Part shown: piece after piece, positions 1 to 7,800 of the stretch
Position numbering within the stretch: the stretch's first letter is position 1
Layout of the letters: every line of letters starts with the position of its first letter
From: Pseudomonadota bacterium
GTDB lineage: Bacteria; Desulfobacterota; Desulfobacteria; Desulfobacterales; RPRI01
DNA length: 13,123 nt
NCBI GenBank assembly: GCA_018819005.1
Contig: JAHJQU010000117.1
Location: 1 to 13,123 of the forward strand
Direction: 5' to 3'
Translations under genes and position numbers: made by a program
Notes under the pieces: generated by a model
What the model saw: the letters and a program-made list of their open reading frames with translations, nothing else
The model's database searches: none
What the model was told of the DNA's origin: nothing

Positions 1-537
1 AACTTTTGTTTTTACCATTAACTCTGTATTCATTATTGCGGCTGCAGCCTGGTTTGCAACAGTTCTGATAAGATTAACTTCCGTTTCAGAAAACACCCTG
101 TGTCTGGATGTAAAACAGTTCAGAACACCTATTACCTCTTTGTCTTTTACTTCAAGTGGGACTCCGACCATTGATACAAGCCCCAGTTTTTTAGCCATCT
201 CCTTTTCCTTGAATCTGGGTTCTTCAAGGACATTTTCAATTATCAGCGGCACTTTGTGGGTTGCAACAAATCCGACAACGCCTTCATTCATATTCAATGA
301 CCGGTCCTTAACATATTCAGGATCTAATGACTGTGTCGCTTTGAGCCGTATCTTGGGAGGAGAAACAGTTTCATCTATTAACCAGAGCGAGCAGATTTCA
401 ACACCCGTCACTCTGGCGGTCACCATAACAATAAGTTTCAGGATCTCTTCAAGATAAAGATCAGATGTAATAGCCCTGCTTATATCCATCAAGGCTTTTA
501 TATATTTATTATAGGTTTCCTGAGATTCAATTTTCAT
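1..537 (-). CDS. GAF domain-containing protein, C-terminus outside window
   Basis: The minus-strand frame is open from an ATG at 537 to the window edge, giving the first 179 residues of a longer protein. After a short helical N-terminus (about residues 5-28, containing IKALMDISRAITS), residues 29-170 read as one GAF domain. Visible GAF hallmarks are EICSLWLID, the segment GVVGFVATHKVPLIIENV, then VSMVGVPLEV, EVIGVLNCF, and the closing helix LIRTVANQAAAAI. GAF domains bind small ligands or mediate signalling and are usually joined to an output domain. That part is missing here, so the function is open. The helix leading off the edge (TELMVKTKV) would suit a coiled coil running into an ANTAR or kinase domain, but this is a guess. 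No signal peptide or membrane segment is seen, so it should be cytoplasmic. No clear Shine-Dalgarno precedes the ATG. It is transcribed divergently from the peptidase gene. Confidence 0.85.
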   Translation of the reverse strand, partial: MKIESQETYNKYIKALMDISRAITSDLYLEEILKLIVMVTARVTGVEICSLWLIDETVSPPKIRLKATQSLDPEYVKDRSLNMNEGVVGFVATHKVPLIIENVLEEPRFKEKEMAKKLGLVSMVGVPLEVKDKEVIGVLNCFTSRHRVFSETEVNLIRTVANQAAAAIMNTELMVKTKV

Positions 538-666
538 GGTATACGATTTTAACGGTTTATAGAAAAAGTGAGCGATTGTAATTATCGCAATTTTGTATAA
601 AAGTAATTTACGTATTTATATTCAATGCACAAGAATGTGTCAATACCTTATGAAATAGGAGGATTC

Positions 667-737
667 AAGGGGGCAAGGGGTCAAGGATTCGAGTGAAAAA
701 CACTTGAACTCTTGACCCCTCGAATCCTTGCCCCCTT
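667..737. repeat. Compound palindrome / hairpin with internal 17-base repeats
   Basis: The left arm 667-695 and the right arm 701-737 form a long hairpin around a five-A loop. 667-678 pairs perfectly with 726-737, an 8-base bulge lies at 718-725, and 679-695 pairs with 701-717 with three mismatches. The arms contain a 17-base unit (GGGGTCAAGGATTCGAG at 677-693) whose reverse complement recurs at 719-735 with one mismatch, so a second, mutually exclusive stem is possible. Five T follow the stem (736-740), which resembles a terminator. It ends 26 bases before the peptidase start. It looks like a dispersed intergenic repeat of a mobile palindromic type, and it could also act as a leader hairpin or attenuator. 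Confidence 0.7.
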
Positions 738-752
738 TTTCCTAGCTAAATA

Positions 753-758
753 AGGAGG
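753..758 (+). promoter_or_regulatory. Shine-Dalgarno deciding the TTG start of the peptidase
   Basis: AGGAGG at 753-758 lies five bases before a TTG at 764. This strong ribosome binding site supports TTG as the true start, since no in-frame ATG is placed as well. Confidence 0.75.
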
Positions 759-763
759 GTTTC

Positions 764-1882
764 TTGAAGAATATTATAAAAAAAAGAATAGATAGTGTTA
801 AAGAAAAATTTTCAAAATTAAATATTGATACTTTAATGGTACTTGTAGATGAAAACCGCCGTTATTTAAGCGGGTTCCGCGGTCACGATACCCAGTTCGA
901 CGAATCGGCCGGAGCCCTCTTTATTTCCGAATCAGGGCTTATTCTTGCAACTGATTCAAGATATGAAGAACAGGCCTCGAAAGAAGCTCCTCTTTATAAA
1001 GTTATCTGCTGCAAGGAAGGACTTCACAAACAGATTCCCGAAATACTCGAATCACTTGGGACAAAAAAACTTGGGTTTGAAAGTATACGCATTTCACACC
1101 TTGATTATAAAAAAATGGCAAAAGTGATAAAATCAAGAAATCTTAAAGTCAAACTTGTCGAAACTGAAAATGTTGTTGAAAGTCTTCGGGAAATAAAAAA
1201 TGAAAAAGAGATTGAATCAATAAAAAAAGCTCTTTTAATCGCCGAATCGGTTTTCAGCAATATTCAGGGATATATCAGAGCCGGGATTACCGAAAAAGAC
1301 GCAGCCTGGCTGATTGAAAAAGGAATCCGTGAAGCAGGTGCAGGAAGCATCTCTTTCCCAACGATTGTCGCATCAGGGACTAACAGCGCCCTTCCTCATG
1401 CAATACCTTCGGATCGCAAATTTAAAAAAGGTGAGCCGATACTGTTCGACTGGGGCGCTAAGGTCGATGGATACTGTTCCGATATTTCAAGAACCATAGT
1501 AATCGGAAAGCCTGATGAGACGTTTAAAAAAGTTTACAATACGGTTCTTGATGCCCAGTCCATGGCAATAAAAGCAATAAAACCGGGCGCAGATTCCAGA
1601 TCTATTGACAGGATTGCGCGCAAACATATTGAAAAAATGGGCTTTAAAGGAAGATTCGGCCACAGTCTTGGTCATGGTACGGGACTCTCAATCCATGAAC
1701 AACCGAGATTGAGCCCATTGAAAAACTCGATACTGGAGTCTCAAATGGTATTTACAGTAGAGCCGGGGATATATATTCCGGGATGGGGAGGAATCAGGCT
1801 TGAAAACATGGTTGTCGTCAGAAAAAATAAAGCCGAAGTCCTTAATAAGCTCGATTCCTCAAAATATTTAATGAGTGTTTAA
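764..1882 (+). CDS. pepQ: M24 family Xaa-Pro aminopeptidase/dipeptidase
   Basis: A 372-residue cytoplasmic metallopeptidase of the creatinase/prolidase (M24B) fold, expected to cleave the bond before proline at the N-terminus of peptides or in Xaa-Pro dipeptides. Residues 8-135 form the creatinase N-terminal domain and 150-365 the pita-bread catalytic domain. All five metal ligands are visible: D229 (ILFDWGA), D240 (YCSDISRT), H304 (GHGTGLSIHE), E333 (FTVEPGIYIP) and E347 (GIRLENMV). H212 and H311 match the conserved accessory histidines. The length is normal for bacterial members. The start is TTG with a strong ribosome binding site. The stop codon overlaps the proposed GTG start of the recombinase gene by eight bases, so the two are probably cotranscribed. 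Whether it acts mainly as a dipeptidase (PepQ) or an aminopeptidase P (PepP) cannot be settled from sequence alone, so the symbol is tentative. Confidence 0.93.
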   Translation: MKNIIKKRIDSVKEKFSKLNIDTLMVLVDENRRYLSGFRGHDTQFDESAGALFISESGLILATDSRYEEQASKEAPLYKVICCKEGLHKQIPEILESLGTKKLGFESIRISHLDYKKMAKVIKSRNLKVKLVETENVVESLREIKNEKEIESIKKALLIAESVFSNIQGYIRAGITEKDAAWLIEKGIREAGAGSISFPTIVASGTNSALPHAIPSDRKFKKGEPILFDWGAKVDGYCSDISRTIVIGKPDETFKKVYNTVLDAQSMAIKAIKPGADSRSIDRIARKHIEKMGFKGRFGHSLGHGTGLSIHEQPRLSPLKNSILESQMVFTVEPGIYIPGWGGIRLENMVVVRKNKAEVLNKLDSSKYLMSV

Positions 1883-2783
1883 CCAGATGCCATCCATTGA
1901 CTTTCTTGTCGATCAATATCTTAACTACCTGCTCGTTGAAAAGGGGCTCTCAAAAAAAACCCTGGAATCATACGGAAGCGATATAGTAAGGTATACTCAA
2001 TTTCTTGATAAAAAAGGAATAACGGATATTTCTGATGCCGATACCTCCATAATTCTTAAGCATATAATTTCCCTAAGAGATGAAGGGATGAAAGCAAGGT
2101 CAAGAGCCAGGCATCTCGTAACCTTAAGAGGTTTTTACAAATTCCTGGCACAGGAGAAATTTATACCCCATAATCCCGCAAGAGTGATTGACCTTCCAAA
2201 AAGCGGTCTCCACCTTCCTCATGTATTATCAGTTGATGAGGTTAAGAATCTTCTGAGCACACCTGATATAAACAAGCCCTCCGGTTTAAGAGATTCTGCA
2301 ATGATTGAGCTGCTTTATGCAGCAGGCCTCAGGGTTTCAGAACTAATTAACTTGAAACTTTTCGATGTCAATATTGATGCCTGCTTCGTAAGAGTATTTG
2401 GAAAAGGTTCGAAAGAAAGGGTGGTTCCGATAGGTCTTTTCGCAAAAGAAAAAGTTAATGAATATGTCAAAACCGCGAGACCGGTACTACTTAAAAAATA
2501 CATGAGCCATTTTTTATTTGTTGGAAGAAAAGGAAAACCGATGACCCGTCAGGGATTCTGGAAATTGATAAAACGCTATGCGACCAAAGCCAATATCACA
2601 AAAACAATCACTCCTCACAGTTTAAGGCATTCCTTTGCAACCCATCTTCTTGAAGGAGGAGCCGATTTGCGATCTGTTCAGGTTATGCTGGGGCATGTTG
2701 ATATTTCAACAACGCAGATTTACACCCATGTCGTACGGGAACATTTAAAGAAGATACACAGTCAGTATCATCCCAGAGGTTGA
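1875..2783 (+). CDS. xerD: Tyrosine recombinase XerC/XerD
   Basis: A 302-residue site-specific recombinase of the lambda-integrase family. Xer proteins resolve chromosome dimers at the dif site near the terminus. Residues about 8-95 are the SAM-like N-terminal DNA-binding domain (LSKKTLESYGSDI, HLVTLRGFYKFL) and 113-295 the catalytic domain. The full catalytic set is present: R153 (AAGLRVSEL), K177 (GKGSKERVVP), H248 and R251 (PHSLRHSFATHLL), H274 (MLGHVDISTT) and nucleophile Y283 (QIYTHV). Length and spacing match E. coli XerD within a few residues, which argues for a housekeeping Xer protein and not a phage integrase. The longest start is GTG 1875, overlapping the peptidase gene; an ATG at 1887 would give 298 residues. 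Neither has a clear ribosome binding site, so translational coupling is likely. XerD fits slightly better than XerC, but the split is uncertain. Confidence 0.92.
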   Translation: MFNQMPSIDFLVDQYLNYLLVEKGLSKKTLESYGSDIVRYTQFLDKKGITDISDADTSIILKHIISLRDEGMKARSRARHLVTLRGFYKFLAQEKFIPHNPARVIDLPKSGLHLPHVLSVDEVKNLLSTPDINKPSGLRDSAMIELLYAAGLRVSELINLKLFDVNIDACFVRVFGKGSKERVVPIGLFAKEKVNEYVKTARPVLLKKYMSHFLFVGRKGKPMTRQGFWKLIKRYATKANITKTITPHSLRHSFATHLLEGGADLRSVQVMLGHVDISTTQIYTHVVREHLKKIHSQYHPRG

Positions 2784-2804
2784 TATCGGAAAAACAATCC
2801 GTTC

Positions 2805-2833
2805 TTGACACAAAATCGTATTTTGTTTAGAAA
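2805..2833 (+). promoter_or_regulatory. Putative sigma-70-type promoter with an embedded operator
   Basis: TTGACA at 2805-2810 is followed after 17 bases by TAGAAA at 2828-2833. The spacer is almost filled by a perfect inverted repeat, ACAAAAT (2810-2816), CGT, ATTTTGT (2820-2826), which has the size and placement of a repressor operator. It would drive the pfaD-pfaA pair with a leader of about 160 bases. Confidence 0.5.
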
Positions 2834-2892
2834 TAACATTTCTTGAGGTATGGTAAAATAATACATTCAATAAATATGATGCTCTCATAAAA

Positions 2893-2972
2893 AGTCGTTC
2901 TCACGCAAAGATCGCTGAGGACACAAAGAAAAATGTGGAAAATTGAATTCTTACGAATCCATCAAATATTAT
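2893..2972. repeat. Possible degenerate intergenic repeat remnant
   Basis: The stretch from about 2893, containing CTCACGCAAAGATCGC and then GGACACAAAG, and the following ACGAATCCATCAAA resemble decayed intergenic repeats often met in deltaproteobacterial genomes. This is recognition by eye only. No coding sequence is seen between 2784 and 2999. Confidence 0.25.
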
Positions 2973-2999
2973 TAACATAAAAACGGTCTCTTTCTTCAG

Positions 3000-4643
3000 A
3001 TGCGGTCGATAAAAAACAATAATGGTTATGGCTGGTGGTCAAATTCAGGCAAGTCTCCGGAAAACGGGACAAAAGCCATAAGAGATGCCATACTCGATGT
3101 TACACAGCCGATCTATCTCGTAAACATGAACGGCGATATTGCTGTTGGCAGAGGAGGAGCAATAACTATAGGAAGGGGGCTATCTTCTGTTTCAGATTCT
3201 TATCCCCTTTCAGGGTATGCTCCACCCCTCCATCCCGAAAAGCTTGGAGACCCTTCCTTCAAGCAAAGATACAATGTTCGCTATGCCTATATAGTTGGAG
3301 CAATGGCAAACGGCATAACTTCAGTCAAAATGGTACAGGAAGCGGGACGTTCGGGCTTCATGGGTTTTTTCGGAGCTGCGGGGCTTTCACCGGATGAGAT
3401 TGATTCAGCCATATGCAGCCTGAAGGAAAGCCTGGGAGAAGTCACTTTTGGCTTCAACCTGATTCACAGCCCGAATGATCCTGAACTTGAAAGTAAAGTG
3501 GTTGACCTGTATCTTAAACGGAATATAAACCTTGTAAGCGCATCGGCTTTCATAGACCTTACCCTGCCGCTCATCTATTACAGAGTAAAGGGAATACATA
3601 TCAATAATGAAGGCACTGTAGTGTGTCCCAACAGGATTATAGCAAAAGTATCGAGGGTTGAGACGGCAAGAAAATTTCTTTCACCTCCCCCTCCCAAAAT
3701 ACTGGCACAACTTATTGAAAGAAAACTGATATCGGAAAAAGAAGCTCAACTCGCGGAATGTATTCCGGTAGCTGAAGATTTGACTGCGGAAGCAGATTCA
3801 GGAGGACATACGGATAACAGACCGGCCATTTCCCTTCTTCCCTCCATGATTGCTTTAAGGGACGAATTGGCGGATAAATATAAATATAAACAAATACCTT
3901 CTGTTGGTCTTGGAGGTGGAATATCAACTCCCCATTCAACAGCAGCAGCCTTTGCCATGGGAGCTTCCTATGTTTTAACAGGCTCTATCAACCAGTCCTG
4001 TGCGGAAGCGGGAACTTCTGAAACGGTCCGCAAAATGCTGTCTGAAGCAGGTCATGCTGATGTAACTATGGCCCCTTCCGCCGACATGTTTGAAATGGGA
4101 GTTAAAGTCCAGGTGTTAAAACGCGGAACCATGTTTCCCTTCAGGGCTGCAAAACTATACGATATCTATTCCAGATATAATTGCTATGATGATATTCCGG
4201 TGAGCGAACGCACAATTCTTGAACGGGATATATTAAGAAACAAGTTTGATGAGGAATGGGAACAGACAAAAAAATTTTTTATTAACCGGGATCCGATCCA
4301 GATAGACCGGGCTGAAAAAAACCCCAAGCACAAGATGGCACTTGTATTCAGATCCTATCTGGGCCGATCATCAAACTGGGCAAAGGACGGCGATCCATCA
4401 AGAAAAATCGATTACCAGATCTGGTGCGGGCCTTCCATGGGAGCTTTTAACCAGTGGGTTAAAGGTTCTTTTCTCGAAAAACCTGAAAACAGAAAAATAG
4501 TTACAGTTGCCATGAATCTTCTTTTCGGTGCCGCAGTAATAACACGTGTCGCATGGATTTCAAACCAGGGAATAGTTCTGCCTCATGAGGCAAAAAAACA
4601 CTCTCCCATGGAATTATCGGAATTGTCGAAATATATTATTTAA
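3000..4643 (+). CDS. pfaD: PfaD-type FMN-dependent trans-enoyl reductase
   Basis: A 547-residue member of the PfaD family (related to 2-nitropropane dioxygenase / FabK flavoproteins). It is the stand-alone enoyl reductase that saturates the enoyl intermediates on the ACP of Pfa-type polyunsaturated fatty acid synthases, using FMN and NAD(P)H. After an N-terminal segment (26-60, QPIYLVNMNGDIAVGRGG), residues about 95-345 form the TIM-barrel flavin domain. The family signature EADSGGHTDNRP is at 264-275 and the phosphate-binding GLGGGISTP at 303-311. The C-terminal region typical of PfaD follows (MGVKVQVLKRGTMFPFRAAK at 366-385, then CGPSMGAFNQWVKGS). Length is normal for the family. ATG 3000 is the first start after an in-frame stop, but it lacks a visible Shine-Dalgarno. 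It lies 228 bases upstream of the megasynthase gene on the same strand, which supports joint function. Unusually, pfaD comes first here, whereas in the classic pfaABCD order it comes last. Confidence 0.93.
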   Translation: MRSIKNNNGYGWWSNSGKSPENGTKAIRDAILDVTQPIYLVNMNGDIAVGRGGAITIGRGLSSVSDSYPLSGYAPPLHPEKLGDPSFKQRYNVRYAYIVGAMANGITSVKMVQEAGRSGFMGFFGAAGLSPDEIDSAICSLKESLGEVTFGFNLIHSPNDPELESKVVDLYLKRNINLVSASAFIDLTLPLIYYRVKGIHINNEGTVVCPNRIIAKVSRVETARKFLSPPPPKILAQLIERKLISEKEAQLAECIPVAEDLTAEADSGGHTDNRPAISLLPSMIALRDELADKYKYKQIPSVGLGGGISTPHSTAAAFAMGASYVLTGSINQSCAEAGTSETVRKMLSEAGHADVTMAPSADMFEMGVKVQVLKRGTMFPFRAAKLYDIYSRYNCYDDIPVSERTILERDILRNKFDEEWEQTKKFFINRDPIQIDRAEKNPKHKMALVFRSYLGRSSNWAKDGDPSRKIDYQIWCGPSMGAFNQWVKGSFLEKPENRKIVTVAMNLLFGAAVITRVAWISNQGIVLPHEAKKHSPMELSELSKYII

Positions 4644-4696
4644 ACTTTTAGGCCGCATTTTTTCAGCGGAATTTAACAATTTTTTTATATGCTAAG

Positions 4697-4851
4697 TGAG
4701 CCAATTGCAGAAATACCAAAAGTCGTCACTCCCACGAAAGCGGGAGTCCGGAATCTATTAATAATACTGGATAGCGCGTGTGCTTCACTACGTGCCCCGC
4801 CTTCGCGGGAATGACAAAACATATAAATATACGAGTTTTGCAATTGGCTCA
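4697..4851. mobile_element. MITE-like palindromic element between pfaD and the megasynthase gene
   Basis: A 13-base inverted repeat, TGAGCCAATTGCA (4697-4709) and its complement (4839-4851), encloses a second, imperfect palindrome at 4725-4815. The inner arms, starting GTCACTCCCACGAAAGCGGG and ending CCCGCCTTCGCGGGAATGAC, pair at about 16 of 20 positions. The inner part resembles the widespread GTCATTCCCGCGAAAGCGGG type of dispersed bacterial repeat. No transposase is encoded, so this is a non-autonomous element or a nested pair: one palindrome inside another. Its right end is about 8 bases from the ribosome binding site of the megasynthase gene, so it may shape expression of that gene. Confidence 0.65.
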
Positions 4852-4871
4852 AGAGGTTAAAGGGTTTTGTA

Positions 4872-7800
4872 TTGAAATCTGTCAATAAAATAAAAAAACA
4901 TGACGGACCTGTCGCAATAATAGGAATAGGCTGTTTCTTTCCCGGATCTCCGGGACTCAAAGAGTACTGGCACATGCTTTTTCATGGAAAAGACGGAATA
5001 ACCGATGTGCCTGAAACACACTGGTCGCCAGAAGATTATTTTGATAAAGATCCGGCAAAACCGGATCATGTATATTGCAAACGGGGAGGCTTTATTTCTC
5101 CGGTACTGTTTGACCCCACTGAATTCGGAATACCTCCTGCATCTCTTGAAGCAACCGACAGCTCGCAGGTGCTTGCTCTGATCGCTGCAAAAAACGCACT
5201 TGAAGATTCAGGCTATTACGGCAACAAAATATTTAACAGAGACAAGACCAGCGTAATACTCGGCGCAACAGGCACCCAGGAATTATCAATCCCCCTAGGT
5301 TCAAGGCTCGGCCATCCAAAATGGAGAAAAGCCCTTTCCGATTCCGGGATACCATCCGATAAGGCCGAGGAAGTTATCAGAAAAATTTCCGATTCTTTTG
5401 TCTCATGGCAGGAAAACTCTTTTCCCGGACTATTAGGAAATGTAATAGCAGGCAGGATATGCAACCGCCTTGATCTTGGAGGAACAAACTGCGTTGTTGA
5501 CGCAGCGTGTGCAAGCTCTTTAAGCGCAATTCACCTTGCTGTTATGGAACTTACTACCGGCAGAAGCGATATGGTTATCACCGGCGGAGTCGATGCGTTA
5601 AATGATATTTTCATGCACATGTGCTTTTCAAAAACCCGCATCCTCTCTCCCACAGGGGATATCAGGCCTTTCTCAAAAGACGCGGATGGCACAGTTCTCG
5701 GGGAAGGAATAGGTATTCTTGTATTAAAAAGGCTGATGGATGCCGAAAGGGATGGAGACAAAATATATGCTGTGATAAAAGGAATCGGAACTTCGAGTGA
5801 TGGAAAGGCTCAAAGCATATATGCTCCGAGAAAAGAAGGCCAGGTAAAGGCGTTAAATCTGGCATATGCAAATGCTCAGGTTGATCCTTCAAGCATAGAC
5901 CTTATAGAGGCACATGGTACAGGAACGCGGGTCGGAGATCTGGTAGAATTTCAGGCTTTAACCGAGGTTTTTGGAAATCCTGAAAATCCTGAAGAAGGTA
6001 TGTTTCAAAAATGCGCCATAGGCTCCGTGAAATCAATGATCGGCCATACAAAAGCTGCGGCAGGATCTGCAGGATTAATCAAGGCGGCTCTTTCCGTTTA
6101 CCACAAAACGCTTCTTCCTACACTTAAAGCCGACATACCGGACCCTGCTTTAAATATATCCGAAAGTCCTTTTTATCTGAACCCATCCAGACGCCCCTGG
6201 TTTTCAAAAAAAGAGCATCCGCGCCGTTGCGGAGTCAGCTCTTTTGGTTTCGGGGGAAGCAATTTCCATGCTGTGCTCGAAGAATATAAACAATCCAAGC
6301 AGGAGGCTGCATGGGACGGATCGGTTGAAATAATCGCATTATCCGCCCCCACATATACTGAACTTGTAAAACGTGTTTCTGATTTCAAATATAGAATCGA
6401 AAAAGATTTTTCGAAAGACAAGTTTGCCTTTGAAGCTTCAAAAACAAGAAACGATTTTTCTTCAGAAGATCATCACAGGATTCTTTTTATTGCGGAACGG
6501 GGCAAGCGATTGCAGGATCCGGCATTTGGAGAACTTCCGGGTTTGTTGAAAAACAGCCTTGATATTATGGAACGCAACAGTGATAAGATCTCATGGAATA
6601 CAAATAACATATTTTACGGCGGACCCGCAAAAAATGGAAAAATCGCGTTTGTTTTTCCCGGTCAGGGAAGCCAGTATGTGGATATGGGACGTGATATCGT
6701 ATGTATCTTTCCTGAAGCCCTTGAAGCCATGGAAAATGCCAACAGAATTTTCAGCAACAAGAGATTACTTACCGACTATATTTATCCCGTTCCGGCTCAA
6801 ACTGATGCTGTTAAGAAATTTCAGGAAGAACGTTTGCGAAAAACAGAGTTTGCCCAGCCCGCCATCGGGGCAGTAAGCATGGCTATGCTTGAAGTTCTCA
6901 GAAAATTCGGCATAAAGCCTGATGCTTCATGTGGTCATAGTTTCGGCGAAGTGACGGCTCTTTTTGCTGCCGGCTGGATTGATTCAGAGACATTTATCAG
7001 GCTCTCTGCAGCAAGGGGGCGCTATATGGCTTTGTCGTCTTCCGGAAATGGCGCCATGCTGGCTGTCAGCGCTCCGGTATCCGCGCTTCATCAAATTATA
7101 CAGGATGAAAAGGTTATCCTGGCAAACATAAACAGCCCTGATCAGGCTGTTCTCTCCGGGCCCGCAGAATCAATCAAAAAGGCACAACTGATATGCAATG
7201 ATAAGGGGCTTTCAACCAGAATTCTTCCAGTTTCAGCCGCTTTTCACACGAATCAGGTCAAAGATGCCATAAAACCTTTCAAGCGGACATTAAAGGATGT
7301 CTGCATAAATCCCACGGATATACCTGTTTATTCCAATACAATGGGAAAACCTTATCCCGCCGATCAAAAAACTATCAAAAAGTTGCTTGGCGAACAGCTC
7401 TTAAACCAGGTAAACTTTGAAGGTGAAATCAAAAACATATTTGATAGTGGTGTAAGCACATTTATTGAGATCGGCCCCAGATCAGTATTAACAGGACTTA
7501 TAAAATCAATTTTAAAAGGACGGGGGTTCAATGCGGTTTCCATGGACAGCTCTTCCGGAAAAAATTTCGGATTAACAGATCTTGCCAAAGTCTTATGTAA
7601 CGTTGCATCAACGGGACACTATGTAAACCTTTGCAAATGGGAGCAACCGCCTTTGAAAACTGAAAAGCGACCTATGAGCATTCCTGTATCAGGCGCAAAT
7701 TACCGGAAGCAAAAAGAAGTAAATAATACGACTTCTATATATTCTCAAAAAAAACCGCCTGAAGAAAATCAGGTTAAACGGGAGATAAGATCAGACGATC

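Noticed and set aside
140..457. Plus-strand open frame of 105 codons
   Set aside because: It is antisense to a clear GAF domain reading on the minus strand, and its product is low-complexity with no recognisable motif.
572..588. GCGAT...ATCGC inverted repeat in the divergent region as an operator
   Set aside because: The arms are only five bases, and no convincing promoter boxes with proper spacing surround it.
1875..2783. Recombinase as integrase of a genomic island or prophage
   Set aside because: Length, residue spacing and overlap with a peptidase gene fit a housekeeping Xer protein. No att-like repeats, tRNA target or phage genes are nearby.
4653..4669. Possible terminator after pfaD (CCGC...GCGG followed by T-rich sequence)
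   Set aside because: The stem is only four base pairs with a nine-base loop, too weak to call.
4685..4975. Minus-strand open frame of 96 codons over the pfaD-pfaA gap
   Set aside because: It is built from the palindromic repeat and the antisense of the KS start, so it is an artefact of the repeat.
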